Assembly: GCA_003971905.1 (NCBI GenBank)
Contig: RSEE01000003.1
Coordinates: forward strand, 62,001-126,000
Direction: 5' to 3'
Source: Moniliella sp. 'wahieum'
Taxonomy: Eukaryota; Basidiomycota; Moniliellomycetes; Moniliellales; Moniliellaceae
DNA length: 64,000 nucleotides
Shown here: positions 1-11,847 of the stretch, one piece after another
Layout: each line of letters begins with the position of its first letter
How positions within the stretch are numbered: the stretch's first letter is position 1
Translations under genes and position numbers: made by a program
The notes under the pieces: generated by a model
Databases searched by the model: none
The model's input: only the letters and a program-made list of their open reading frames with translations
What the model was told of the DNA's origin: nothing

Positions 1-1401
1 TGTCCTGGGCGTCGGAGCGCTTGCTCACTCAGTGAGTACTCAGGCTAAGACTCAGCGCCGCAAGGCATGTGACTCAGAGCGGGAGTTTAGGAGAAAACGA
101 GGATGGTGCATGTTACGTACCAGTCGTCTAGTTTGCCTGTTGCTGCTGCCACAAGTATAGAGGGGATGTCCCCAGAGGGGATTTGGGATTGTGCAAGATG
201 ATGACGATGTCGATGATGGTGGATTGTCGATTGCAGCAGACGCGCAAGGGCCCGAACGCCTTTCCCGCTGGAAGCGCGTCCGAGGGCCTGTGGTACCTGA
301 GCGCGGCCTGGCACTGGGCGCTTTGAGCGCCTTGAAGCTTGAAGCGTGAGCGCTGGAGCGCGGAGAGGCCGAGGCACTGCGGCGTGAGATTAGGCGAGCG
401 TTCGTCGTATCCTAAACAAGCGGCTCTTTAATTAGGAACGGCCACCTACAGAACACTGCCGCCGTGCGTGTGAAGAAAAGCGGCAGGCGCGGGGGAGCGG
501 GGCTAGTCACCAGTTCCAGCCACTAGTTACTCAACAAGCCTGAGCCTCAGGGCCACTCTCGTGTCGCCTCACGGCAACAAAGCAGCTGGCCCGACGCCTC
601 CCGACGCCCACTTGGCAACCGGGCACGGAGAACTCGTTTGCGCTGAGGCTACGGCACGGCCCCCTGTGCTCTGGCGTGCTGCAGCGGCCAATTAGCTTAA
701 TTAGGCCGCCATGCGGCCAGTGCCGATGCCCGCCCTCATCTGGGTGTCTCAAGCTTCTGCATCATGCATCACACATCATGGCGCTACACAGTGGCTCAGT
801 GCTCAGCGAGCCTACAGCTTAGCGCTGATCAATGATCGATGATCTGCTAGTCATCGATACTGGATGATGCCAAGGCTCAGCCAGCACGGCGCCTGCCTTT
901 GGACCTCCAGTCTCCAAAGCTAAAGAATGTGGCAAAAACTGTTTTGGTGCCACTGCGCTGCAACCCCTCTGACAAGAGCCCGAGGGCAGCCTTGGGCAGC
1001 CACCGTGCCGCCTCCAACCCCTCCTATCATCCACCCCCGCTGCGTCCATCCGTTGCCCTCCACCCTATCCGTCTGACACATCCGCCATATACCCCTCCCT
1101 CCGCCCGCGCCACACGTCTGGGTTCCGTTGTTCAACGTTCAACGTCACGTTCATGCATGTCATCCGCTTGTCCCCGCTTTTCTTGCGCTGGGGGCCGATG
1201 GACCCTTCCCCGTTTCTTCGTGTTTTTCTTGCTCTCCACGCTGCAGTCTGCTCCCAGCCCACCTTAACTTGTCGTTGATTCCTGCCACCGCCACAGCACT
1301 TTCGTAACCGCATCAGCTACTTTTGCCGACCTCTCCCTGCCCCTCTTGTCTCCATTTCCTGTTGACCAACCCCTGCCGCACTTGCTCCCACCCCTCCCAG
1401 C
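1..1401. other. Non-coding stretch, nothing recognised
   Basis: No frame on either strand gives a protein-like segment longer than short arginine/proline-rich runs typical of GC-rich spacer. It carries one copy of the spacer word CTTGAAGCTTGAAGCG at 331-346 and pyrimidine-rich DNA just before the gene that follows. Confidence 0.6.
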
Positions 1402-2119
1402 ATGGCCGTGGCAGTGGAGTCGGCTCGGCCATTCGCCTCGCCTGCGTCTCCAGGTGTGGCTGGACCAGCGCCTGCGCATCACTCAGCTCCCCCGTCCACA
1501 CTGAGACCCCAACCTCCCAACCAACGGCCGCCCCGGGGGAGAGGAGGTCCTCCTGTCGGCCCTACGTTGCCCGAAGGAGCAAGAAGACCAAGACGACCGC
1601 CTGGCGCTCAGCGCAAGCCGCGTCGCTCGAGCGCCGAGGTGCATGCCGAACTGATGAAAGCCCAAGCAGATACCGACTGGCTCGAGGACAACGTATGTAC
1701 TGTTTGCTCCAAGGTGGTCACTGGGCGCGACTTGTATGTTCCCCCACTTGTCGCAGCGCGGATAGCGGGACTGCGGTGGGGCCGCCGCGCGGGGAAAGTG
1801 TGTCCAATTGGAACGCTGCGGGTCGCCTTTCGCTTTCGTTTTCGCGCCGCGCCTCGCTTCCTCTCTTGGCCCCAGGCTTGGTCTCCCCGTGCACGAGGGC
1901 ACGAGGCGCGATCCGAGCCCACCCTCGGGGCACACCTTGACCGAGTCGGAATCAGAAGTGACACCCGACCCACCGTCGACCGGGGCCGGTGCGGGAGCGG
2001 TAGGGGCCCCAAGATCCGGCTCGGGTGAGTTTGCCTGCATCGCTGGTGCAATCCTGAACTTGCTTCTGCTCGACTTTCGCTGGGCAACCGGCAATGCGGT
2101 ACAACCGTCGTCCATCTAA
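1402..2119 (+). CDS. Ecl1-like zinc-binding (life-span regulatory) protein, 3' end unresolved
   Basis: The reading frame from the ATG at 1402 encodes a proline/arginine-rich N-terminus, then an acidic helix-like segment and CTVC (1696-1707). After a one-base frame change the DNA encodes YCSPTCRSAD (around 1734-1760). C-x2-C followed by a C-S-x-x-C pair is the compact zinc-binding signature of fungal Ecl1/2/3-type proteins, whose yeast members extend chronological life span. The downstream segment is serine/proline-rich and acidic (TESESEVTPDPP). A GTGAGT donor at 2025 with an acceptor near 2120 may start an intron, and coding may continue with a GMGMGMP-containing segment near 2211; I could not follow it reliably. 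The family call rests only on the cysteine pattern and its surroundings. Confidence 0.45.
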
Positions 2120-4938
2120 GGCGCCCCTGCCTCCGCCCGTGCTCTTGGACGGCGCTCTGCTTCCCCCACCTTGGTTCCCCATCGCCAACGCACCGCCATT
2201 CATACGCCATGGGTATGGGCATGGGCATGCCTGCCATTCCCGTTCGCGGGGATGCTCCGTCGCACCAAAAGGGGGAAAGGGAGTCGACCGCACCACAGCT
2301 GCGCGCTCGTATGCCCCCCCATTGACTGCACCTTTTGCGGTGACTCTACGTCGCACGTCGTTGTCTCTGGATATGGGTCGGGGACGAAGAAGGCTGGCGT
2401 TTCGCACCCTGCGCCCCTTGCGCCCTTTACCGATTGGAATTTCTCCATTCCGGCCTCGTCGTGTCATGTGATGGGATCCAGTGGCGCGCTCCCGGGCGCA
2501 GAACACATATCCCTCCCCGCCGCGCCGGCTCTCGGCCTTCGCTCTCCCTCCCCCCCCTTTCTCCGCTTCTGTCGCCAACGAACCGGACGGGTTGTGAGCG
2601 ATGGGACGGATGGAGAGGGCGTGAAGCGGTACTATTCCGTTCCTCCTGGCACGCTTCTTGTCGGACCATCAACCGTGCTTCCCCTCCTCGTCAGGGGCCT
2701 CAGGCCTCACCAAAAAGCCCTCCACATTGGGCATTGCCTCGCCATTCTGGATCTCACACGCTTGGCTTGCATTCGCATCATTCTTCTGATCCTTGTGATC
2801 ACGTATATCCCAACATGTACACCGCACCGCCATTCTTTGGTACCATATCATCTGTGCTTGCTTGCTGTAAGAGACAGATTCAGCGCAGGCACTTCATGGC
2901 CGTCTTCAGTAGTACAGATCCACAGGCAACAAAGAGCCAGTCCCAGATCCAGATCCAGATTCAGATTCAGATTCAGATTCGGACACACGTTACTACTACA
3001 GGGAAAAATTCTCTCTTCTGTTCCCGCAGCGCTGGTGGGAACTGGGGAGGGTGACTCATTGGCAGTCCGACCAAGTGGATCGGCCAGGGTCAACGAGGCG
3101 AGAGAGGCGATGTGAGAGGTAGGGAACGCGCTTGAACAGGATGATTATATGGGCTTTTTCGGCTGTATGAACAGAAATGAGTATGCCCTCTAGCCGTTCT
3201 GATGGTCGAGCATCGGCAGCGAGCGGTTAGCAGTTCCATGGATACAGCGGTGGGTACCCGGGTGGGCAGAAGGAAGGGCGATATCGGTGGAATCTCAGGG
3301 AGGGTCATTATAGACCAGCTACAACTAACTGATCGCGCCTATAACTAACTGATCGCGTACCGATCAATGCTGCCCCCACGGGTACGAGTGAAAGGACAAA
3401 TGACCGGGGTTAGGGTTTGTATTTGGGCTGAAGCAATATGGACCGAGAGCGAATGAAATTTCATGAGACCCTGCGTGCGTTGGCTTCTAATATTGAAGTG
3501 CTTGGCTCTCCACCTGATTCCGCTCCGCGGTGGAGGTGGAGACTGGAACTCAGTTCCGCGCTGCGGTCGAAATTCTTTTCTGGCGCGGCGGGGGGAGGTG
3601 GGATCGCTGCTCACCGCCTCCATCTCCAGGTAAGTTGTCGTGTCAAGCCGCTCCGAGGATGTTTCCAAAAACTGATTTAATGAGGCGGCCGCCTGGCCGA
3701 CACTCCTGCCGCACAATGCGGGATGAGGCTTTCTTGCTCCCATGCCGCCTTCCAGGTGCACCATTCTGTATGGTTGACTGACCCTGGTTGCTTTTTGTGA
3801 TTGATTCCAGCCGCTCCAGCCCGTTGGCGCTCTTGTCACAACCTCAGCAGTCTCACCTCGGCCCCGTTTGGTTGGCAAGGATGCATGCCGTGCCTTCTTG
3901 CGCGGCCGTTTGCAAAAGTAGGAAGAAAATGCGCCATGTCTGTCGACTGGCCCCATATGTCGTACGTGTCTGCCTGCGCACCATAGGTATACAACTTAGC
4001 CGGGGGGGCGTAGAAAATGGGGCCGAGGGCCTTATGTGTGAGCGCCTGAGGCGGTTACCGGGACTAGAAAACCCAAAAGCCAGTGCCATCATCTTTTCCC
4101 AGCCCACCCAGGCCTGCTGTAGACGAAAGAGGTTCTTCCACACGCAAACAAGCGAAGGGCCAACACGAATGTACATGCTCTGTTTGATGGGCGGGCTGAA
4201 AAGACGTTACAACATTGGCGGCCGCGCCATCGAGTTGGTTCCAACCAGGCTACCACAGGGGAGAGCAAAGGAGTGTGAGAGGGCTCGGTCCAAGGAGCGA
4301 GAAAGGGAAAAGGAAAGTAGCAACACCAAAGGGGAAGTCGGGATGCAATACGGTAGAGGTCGCCAAGCCAAGTTAACGTCTGCTGAGGCTGAGCCTGCGG
4401 TCTCAAACCCAGAGCAGCTTGGACCGAACCAGAGTGGATCACTTGATCCGTCTCGCCGGACGGAGGGCCGCATGCCAGGACTACGGGGATGGTACCGCAG
4501 GGTACGGGCTTGAGCGTGTGCACTAGGCAAACCATCATCTCCATTGTTCATTTACTCTCCCTGGGAAGCCATGGGATCGGCATTGCCTTCGAAATCCCAC
4601 TCCAAGGGAAGAAAGACTGGGATCGCTCCTCTCTTGCCCCTTCCACGGAGGTTAGTGGTTGATCACGCTCTTACCTAGAGGCGAGGGAAACAAGAGGCAT
4701 TGAGGAGCACAACGTAATGGTTGGGGTTGCTGCGGTGGTGGTTGTGGGTGGCGTGGCAATGTTGCTGTGCATTTCATGTAACAGGGCCAGCCGACCTTCG
4801 TGGATGATCGATCGCAGGGGACTGTTGCTGCAAATGTATGGGTCAAGTACCGACCGGGTTCCCGGCCTCCGAGCGTGGCACCATTACCGTTCCAACAACA
4901 GACAGGATGCAAAATATGGGATCGATTCCAGCAGCATC
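2120..4938. other. Mostly non-coding stretch; possible 3' exon of the preceding gene up to about 2.6 kb
   Basis: Open frames of 100-300 codons occur but are low-complexity, arginine/serine/proline-rich and overlap on both strands, so I do not call them genes. The part up to about 2600 may contain a terminal exon of the Ecl1-like gene. The end of the stretch is the 3' flank of the minus-strand WW-domain gene. Confidence 0.4.
2944..2979 (+). repeat. Hexanucleotide microsatellite (CAGATY)6
   Basis: Two CAGATC units are followed by four CAGATT units, perfect apart from the C/T at the last position. In one frame it would encode alternating Gln and Ile. It lies in DNA without a recognised gene. 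Confidence 0.9.
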
Positions 4939-5761
4939 CTACCAGTCGCCTCCACCAAAGTCCATGTCACCCCCGCCAAAGTCTCCGCCAGAGTCAAAGT
5001 TGTTGTCCATGTCGCCATTATCAAAGTTGTTGTCCATGTCGCCATTGTCATAGTTATTGTCCATGTTACCGTTGTCATAGTTATTGTCCATGTCGCCGTT
5101 GTCATGGTTATCCTCCATCCGGCCATTTTCAAATCCCTGCTGGTAGGCCTCTTCCTCACGGTCGTCTGCATCCCCGGCGCATCGCCATCGTCAGTCTGGT
5201 GACAACGAATTCCCCAAGAAAGAGGCACTAGCAAAACGTACCAATCGCATCTTCCAGTAACATTCCGCCCAGCAGCCCGCCTCCCAGGCCCAGCGCTGCC
5301 CGCCCATGCCGCCCATCCTTTCCGCCGCCGCACCACCAAACAAGCCATGGCGCCTGGGCGGCTGGGCTTGCACCACGACCGGCGGTTGTTGAGGGGATAC
5401 TGCTGCGGCGGGGGCGCATACCCTTGGGGCGCATACCCTGGGGCGGATACGCTTGTGGTGCGTGGCGCGGGGCGCGGCTGGCTCGGGGGCGGGCCCGGCG
5501 GAGGCGCATAGCTTGGGCCGTTCTGTGTCCGGCTCGTCCAACGGGTGCACCCAGATGGAGCGGGGCGGGGTGGCGCGCGTGTCGACGTAGAACCAGCGGT
5601 TGTACTGCGAGTTGAACTGCTTGGTCCACCCGGGCGGGAGTGGGCGCGGGTCCTCGCCGGGGCTGTTGGGCTCGGGGAGCGGCGGCGGCAGGCGACGCTT
5701 GCTGGTGGGCAGGCGGGGCGCCGCCGTCGGAGCTCTTGTGGGAGTGGGAAAAGAGTCCCAT
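4939..5761 (-). CDS. WW-domain protein with glycine-rich hinge and Asp/Asn repeat tail
   Basis: Starting at the minus-strand ATG 5761 (MGLFSHSHKSSDGG), the product has a Ser/Ala/Pro-rich leader and one WW domain: LPPGWTKQFN, then NRWFYVDT, then PRSIWVHP, with both signature tryptophans and the terminal proline. WW domains bind proline-rich peptides. A proline/tyrosine-rich linker and a glycine-rich hydrophobic patch (GGGLLGGMLLEDAI) follow, an arrangement known in fungal WW proteins of unknown role. A 46-nt intron (5196-5241, GTACGT donor) precedes the last exon, which encodes AYQQGFENG, five nine-residue Asp/Asn repeats and GGGDW, ending at TAG 4939. At least three frame changes interrupt the domain parts. 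Expected length about 259 residues. The gene is divergent from the reductase gene starting at 6190. Confidence 0.7.
4994..5120 (-). repeat. 27-bp tandem repeat inside the WW-protein tail
   Basis: Four complete 27-bp units (4994-5020, 5021-5047, 5048-5074, 5075-5101) and a partial fifth. On the minus strand each encodes nine residues of the form MDNNYDNGD or MDNNFDNGD. The units differ mainly at third positions, which suggests selection on the protein. Confidence 0.9.
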
Positions 5762-6189
5762 TGGGATGGGGGGGCGGAGGGGGGGCACGAAGCCGACGGG
5801 GGTGGTGTGGGCAGGAAGCAATGTCAGCCGAGTAAGCCACACCACGCCATGGCCTCCTGTATCCATATCAGTGACATCTGAACTGGAGATCTGACTGACA
5901 GACACAGCTTCTGTGTTCCGCGCACTGCTGTGCGCTTGGGGGCTCCCACAGCCACACGTGGTGTGTGATTGATCCTGGTGATCGTCGCCTGATCAGCGGC
6001 GCCTTGGCCAACATGCAACCGTGGAGTATCAAGAACGTTCATGCCCAGCGCAATTTGAAAGCTGCATCCTCCTTTCACGCCTTGCGCTGTCCGCCCTGGC
6101 CGCGACAGCCTTCAACTTCAACTCCGCACGCAGCCAGAGCAGCTCGGCCCCGCCGCTTTCCCCCCCGCCCCATCGTCGCCGTGCACACC
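5762..6189. promoter_or_regulatory. Shared upstream region of two divergent genes
   Basis: This interval of about 430 bp separates the start of the minus-strand WW gene from the plus-strand reductase gene, so it should hold both promoters. I see no clear TATA box. A pyrimidine-rich run (about 6150-6175) precedes the ATG at 6190. Confidence 0.4.
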
Positions 6190-7761
6190 ATGGCAGCGAC
6201 CGTACCCGACCAGGTCGACGTGGTTGTGTTTGGCGCCACGGGATTCACCGGCCTGCTCGTCTCCAAGTATCTCGACACCCACCCCGCCCAGCCCACGTTC
6301 GCCATCGCCGGCCGCAGCGCCAGCAAGCTCGCTGCGTCCAAGCCCAGCTCTCCCGCCCCGGCGTGCCCACGATTGTTGCCAATGTCGCCGAGCCGTCGTC
6401 GATCCAGGCGATGGTTTCCCGCGCCGTGTGGTGATCATGGTTTCCCGTTTGGCAAGTGCAATGCCCGCGCGCTGGTGGCCGAGTGCGTGCGCCAAAAGCG
6501 CCATTACTGATTTGACCGGCGAGAGCCGGTACTACGCTGACTTGCTGCGCGAATTTGGTCGGCTGCCCAAGAAGCCGGCTCAGTCATCGTCCCCCAGCGC
6601 TGGGTTTGACTGTTCGTTTCTTCCTCGTCTCCCTCTGCTTGCGCCTACTGACTTTGGTTTGGCGTAGCGGTGCCTTTTGACCTCTCTACCTTTCTCGCGG
6701 CCCAAAAAGTGCAACAAGCCTCTGGCCAGGTGGCGTGGCCGATGTCTAATGCTCCATGCGCATTGGAGGTGGTGTATCAGCAAAGGAACACTCAAGTCGG
6801 GGTAGAGATGACCCGCGCGGGCTCGAGGCTACCGTTTCGCCCCGCTCCGGCCAGGCTCTCGCTGTTCGTCGATGGGAGATGTGGCCAATGTATGCGGATG
6901 TCCTGTCGCCTTCCGTCCCGAGTGGTGGGGAGCATAGCATCCCCACTTCTCTCGTCACCTGCCCCGGGATTTGGGGCCGAACCATGTCATGGCCTTCTTC
7001 CCTCTCTCGCCTCAACAAACCGGATCGTCAACCGGACTTGGGGGCTGCTCCAATCCCAGCCAAGTACGCTATGGCGATCGTTTCCAATACCATGACGGAC
7101 CTGTGATGCCCTTCCGGTGGATGGCAGCCCTCTTTAGTCTCATCAGTTTGGCAATTCCGTTCCTCATGGCCTACTTGCCGCCTCTTGCTTGGTTCATTAA
7201 GGCGCTCCCAGAACAGTTGGGCTTCACCCGGAACGTACGTTTCTTCTCTCCCCTATTCCGTTTCCGTTTCCGATTAGATACTAACTTGGGCTGCAGAGGT
7301 GAGTCGGGCTTTCTCGATATGGTACAGTTGCCGTGCGGTGAAGGCGAAAAGGCGATCACATACATGAGTTGCCGTGGGGTACGTTACTTCTCTTACGCCT
7401 TGACTTGGCCTCGCTACTAACTTTTTGTGGCCTCGTTTCAGACCCGGGGTACCTTAAGACGGCCACTCTCATTGCCGAGGTAGCCTTGACGACGCTGGAG
7501 CCGCCACAGAACAGGATCCTGCCCGCCGGCATTTTGACCAGTCCGCTTTGGGGCCTACCCTGCCCGAGCGGTTTGGTCAAGTACGGGGGCTTCCAAATTA
7601 CCACGGAGCTGTACGAGTGCTGCCGCCAAATTCAAAGCCTTCTAACTTTTGTCACTTCTTTTCTCCCTGATGGGATCATCTTTGCTTGGTTGTCTCTACT
7701 GTGCTCCTTTCTGTCATCCAATTGGACGAACAACAGATCGATAGTATGGAAAAAAATGTAG
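6190..7761 (+). CDS. Saccharopine dehydrogenase-like (SCCPDH family) reductase
   Basis: The start at 6190 encodes VVVFGATGFTGLLVSKYL, a Rossmann nucleotide-binding loop (GATGFTG), followed by AGRSASKL. Later pieces in different frames encode DLTGESRYYADLL, GFDSVPFDLSTFLAAQKV (across an intron at 6612-6667), a hydrophobic helix (7106-7180), then SGFLDMVQ, GEGEKAITYMSCRG and DPGYLKTATLIAEVAL. These are the landmarks of SCCPDH-type proteins, membrane- or lipid-droplet-associated relatives of saccharopine dehydrogenase whose substrate is generally unknown. Further introns lie at 7235-7296 and 7379-7441 (GTACGT donors). About eight or more frame changes interrupt the gene, more than in most neighbours, so decay cannot be excluded. 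The true stop is uncertain: similarity fades after KYGGFQITTE near 7615. It converges on the eIF5B gene. Confidence 0.7.
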
Positions 7762-7813
7762 GGTAGATAACCAATGGGATCTGAGGAGGCGGAGAAAGAG
7801 GGTAACCCAACAA

Positions 7814-10800
7814 TCAAGGAATGTCGAGCACGCCCTTGAGCTTTTGATCAGCCTCTTTTCGTCGGTAGAGACCGTGTCCAGAACAAGTCCTTCAAGCTGT
7901 CAATCGACAGCGCGCGAGATCTTGGACACAATCTCGTCCGACTCCGAGGATCTGTTTGCCACCTCGATCTTGTGGTCATTCTCAATCTTGACGGCCACAC
8001 CAGCCACCCACCTCCTTCTTGGTCACCAGTTGTTGTCCGTCTGTAATATGCAGGGATACTACCCGCCCAGATCCACCGTCGTCTTCTTTTTTGTTGCCGG
8101 GTCAACCTTGACGACCGCCAAGGGCGTTCCACGCGCAGCGATCCATCGATAATGTCCACACGAGAATCAACGGCGAACGGTTGGTAAACACGGCAGGATG
8201 CGAAGACGGCAGGGCCAGACCGCGACTGGAGCGGCAGCGGCACGGCGTGTGCCAAGATCTCTTGATTGTATGCTAAAGGCGTCAAAGAGATGGTAAATAA
8301 TGTCGGCTTGGAAGATGCGGATGCCCAGCTCTTCGGCTAACCGAGCCGCGTCCTTGTCAACCAACGTCAAAGCAGAGCATGGCAGCAAATCGGGCGCCTT
8401 TTCCAGCATGGTCGCCGTGTGCGATCACATCCTTTTGTACACAGGACCAATGTTAACGCTCGATACAGGGATCTTGCTCTGCTTGAGGAACTCGAGCAGC
8501 GCCTCGAGCGAGCCCAGGGTCGATGCCTGCACCGACACACCGCCCCGAGCGGTCAATGCTATTGAGAAGCGAGGTAGGTCGCCCAATCACCTCGTCCTTG
8601 AGATCGTCCTCGTCATCGTCCGGGCCGACAACCAGAAGGCGCGAGCCAGCCACAGCCTGCCTCAGATCAGGAGCAGCAATTTTTAACGCCCATCGCGGCC
8701 TTGATCTCCTTGTGGTGGAATAGGAGCCCTTAAACACGATCTCCTTCAGCGGTTGCGGCGTGAGCAGAGCGACGAACTTGAGTCACGATCGCTTGGCCAT
8801 TCAGCCCGGCCACCACAATCCGGTCGCCTTCGTGAAGGATACCGTTGCTGAGCACGACCATCAATTGTAGTACCCAAACCCTCGATAACTTGACCTCGAG
8901 TACGGTCGCCTCCAATTCGGAGAGGTACATCAGGCAACGCTCATCGGGTCTGAGTAGCTGGGTGGGAGCAGCTGGAGAAGGTCAGGGATGCCCTCGCCCG
9001 TGTGAGCCGAAGTGGGAACAAGGGATACGGTCTGCGAAATCCTTGTTCTTAAAGTAAAGCTCGGCGTTGAGGCCTGTCCGCAAGCGCCACCCGAACCCCC
9101 TTTGAGGCGGTCCTCAAACTCTGACTGAGTCCCCCGGTTCTGGTTTTCCCAACTGAGACGGAAACCATTGTTGGGGGTCGCCTGCCAGCCGTAGAGACGG
9201 TCGATTTGTTGAGGGCCACAATGAACGGCGCGTCTACTGTCACGCAGCAAGCGGATCGACTCGAGCGTTTGCGGCTCGAGACCATGCATAATGTCAATGA
9301 CAAGAATGGCAATGTTGCAAAGCGAAGTACCACGGGAGCGGAGGTTGGTGAACGACTCGTGACCAGGCGTGTCAATGACAAGGAGACCAGGAATCTTGTA
9401 CTCAAATTCACCCTTCGGATCAATTACCCGGGCCTTTGCTTTGATGTTCTACGGGAAGTAGGTGGCACCAATCTGTTGTGTGATACCACCTGCCTCGCCT
9501 TCTGGACGTTCGTCTGGCGGATTGTCGAGCAACTTGGTCTTACCCGTGTCGACGTGACCCAAAATACAGATTGGCGACCGAAGATTGTCCTTGGACCGAG
9601 CCTGCATCGCCTCCTCGTGCCGCTTCAACCTACGCTGTGGCCTCCTCCTTCCGCGCCTGCTCCATCTTTTGCCGAGTCGTCAGCTCCTCATCTGAGCTGC
9701 TTTCCTCCTCCGAGTCATCTTCCGAATCCTCAGAGTCCGAGGGGGCAGGGGCCGCCTTCTGACCATTGGCCCCGGCCTTCTTCGGTGGCCGCCTTTGGAG
9801 CAGACGTGGCAGTCTTTTAGGTTTCTCGTCAGCCTCCTCGTCCGAGTCAGCGTCCCAATCGTCCAGGTCGTCTCCGTCACCATTCTCGTTCGACTCGGCG
9901 TCCCAGTCATCCAGGCCATCATCGTCGTCTCAGCGGGTTTTTGCTCTGTTCGGCCGCCTTCGCTTTACGGGCCTCCTCCTCGCGGAGGCGAGCTTCCTCT
10001 TCTGCTTTCTTGCGGGCCGCAGCAGCAGCAGCAGCCTCTTGGGCCGCAATCTCCTCCGCTGTAGGAGGCGTCTTTTCTTCTTCTTGCCATTGTCATATAC
10101 GACACGCTTTTTCTTCTCTCCTCCCTCGGCGGGCGCATTGCGCCGCTCGAGCACATCTGCCGATACTTGGCCCGCAGCAATCATGGCCTTCAGTCGCTGC
10201 TCAGCCTCCTTCTGCTTCTTCTTTTCGGCCGGGGTGAGCAGCTTGCCTTCCTTACGCAGCTGCTCTTTCTTGAGACGCTCCTTTTCCTTCTTGGCCAAGC
10301 GGCAGCCTCCTTGGCCTCCGCTTCCTCACGCTCCTTGCGTTCCTCCTCTTCGATCCGCTTGCGTTCTGCCTCCTCAGCCAACGAGCCTCCTCTTCAGCCT
10401 TCTTGCGTGCCTCCATCTGGGCGCGGAGCATAGCCAGCGCGCCCGACGGCTTCTTGCCACCGGCGGGGGCCTTGTCTCCACCCGCGGCACCCTTTTCTTC
10501 TTTTCTTGCCTTCGAGTTGGAAGCGGCATCATCATCGTTTTCAGCCCCATTCTGCAGCGAGGGTTCGGATTTAGTTGGGCGTCCGCCGCGGCACGCTTGG
10601 CGTCGGCTGCAGCCTTCTTGGCCGCCTTCTCCTTTTCCTTTTTCAGACGCTCCTTCTCCTTCTTCGTCAAAAGCTGCAAAGGCGTTCAGGTCAGCACATC
10701 AGCGTATTGCAACTGTGAGCAAACGTACCTTTGGGACCTCGGGCTCATCAGCAGGCTTGGCCGGCTCGGGCAGCAGCAGGCTGAGGCGCCGGAGAGGCAG

Positions 10801-11102
10801 CGGCCGGTTCTGTCTCCTGCTTGGCTTGGGCAGGGGCCGGTGCTTCCCCCGTGATTTCCGCTGCTTCAGCCTCCAGTTCGTCCCAATTGACTTCATTCTT
10901 CTTCTTGTTCTTCTTGCCTTTCTTGGACGCGGCCTGGACGCTGGCCATCAAGCCACCGCCAAAGTCGTCGTCCGCCGTAGCAGGGGAGGGGCAGGAGCAG
11001 CATCGGCGTCCTCAGTGGCGGGCTGCGCAGGCGGATGGTTTCGCCCAGCTCGGCCTCCCAGTCGTCGTTCGCGGCCTTGCGGCCTCCCTTCTTCTTTGCC
11101 AT
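7814..11102 (-). CDS. FUN12: Translation initiation factor eIF5B (IF2-type GTPase)
   Basis: Cytosolic GTPase that joins ribosomal subunits and stabilises initiator tRNA. The minus-strand start [19 protein letters not shown] (11102) opens the lysine/glutamate-rich N-terminal region characteristic of eIF5B (KEKERLKKE, acidic DDWDAESDEE blocks). The GTPase core is unmistakable: [17 protein letters not shown] (G1, about 9530-9580), [17 protein letters not shown] (switch region), [18 protein letters not shown] (G3, about 9340-9395), [15 protein letters not shown] and ALNK (G4, about 9210). Domain II ([14 protein letters not shown]) and the C-terminal [12 protein letters not shown] ending at 7814 complete it. 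A 55-nt intron (10674-10728, GTACGT) splits EVPK and LLTKKEKE. More than a dozen frame changes break the sequence; for an essential single-copy factor this points to consensus error. Length without them is about 1,075 residues, normal for the family. Confidence 0.9.
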
Positions 11103-11847
11103 CTCGAGCACCCAAGTAAGATTGGTGGCAAGGCGCAGGGGAGCGGCGTCAGCGTAAGCGGAACCATCCCCAGGCCACCTCCAGCCTCCGAAGGGAAAAG
11201 AAAAAAAACGGGGTTCGGAACGGCCGAGGGGCAGTGTCCACCCAACCCTTATGAATCTCCTGACGTAACTGGTCTGACGACTGCAGCTGATTTTTCAAGG
11301 TTAGGTTAGATTGCTACGGCCGCCCCGATATATCTCCCCCTAGCTTGATGGGTATTTGGGCCCAGCATCCTCCCAACTCCTCCGGAAAAGATTGACAACG
11401 TTGACAAAGTTACAGCACACACCGCTACCTATGAGCAGGAGAGGAATCGTTGTGCGCCGGCCTGGGCACGGCCTGCTGCCAATCCCAACTAGACCACTCG
11501 AGTGGACAGATGGCTGATTCTCGTTATTGGACGTGCGCTCTCCCCTTTCTCCCTTTAAAAGATCTGACATCGTTAAAGGATCTGGCAGCTAGACCAGTTG
11601 CAACGAAATCAGAGGTTACTGGGTATGGACATTCGAAGCCGCGATGGTATCGTGAACGGTAGTAGAGGAAGCGAGAAAGAGAAAAAGAAAAGAAAGAGAA
11701 AAGAACAGAGAAGAAGAAACCAGAGCAGAGAGGGAAGATGCAGATGCAGGGTGCGCGATCCTGGATCCAAGTCAACAAGCAACAGGAGACAGGCTCAATC
11801 GTCGAAAGATACTGGGTGGCGGCGCATTTACCGGAACGGCAATTTGA
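11103..11847. other. Spacer, no gene recognised
   Basis: It contains the 5' flank of eIF5B and the 3' flank of the membrane-protein gene. A purine-rich AGAAA/GAGAA run spans about 11665-11735. No conserved coding segment is seen. Confidence 0.5.

Noticed and set aside
4994-5120. Regular repeats that could suggest a CRISPR array
   Set aside because: The 27-bp units are contiguous without spacers, encode a protein repeat and lie in a eukaryotic gene.
9766-10854. A 362-codon Ser/Phe-rich plus-strand frame
   Set aside because: It is the complement of the Lys/Glu-rich N-terminal region of eIF5B.
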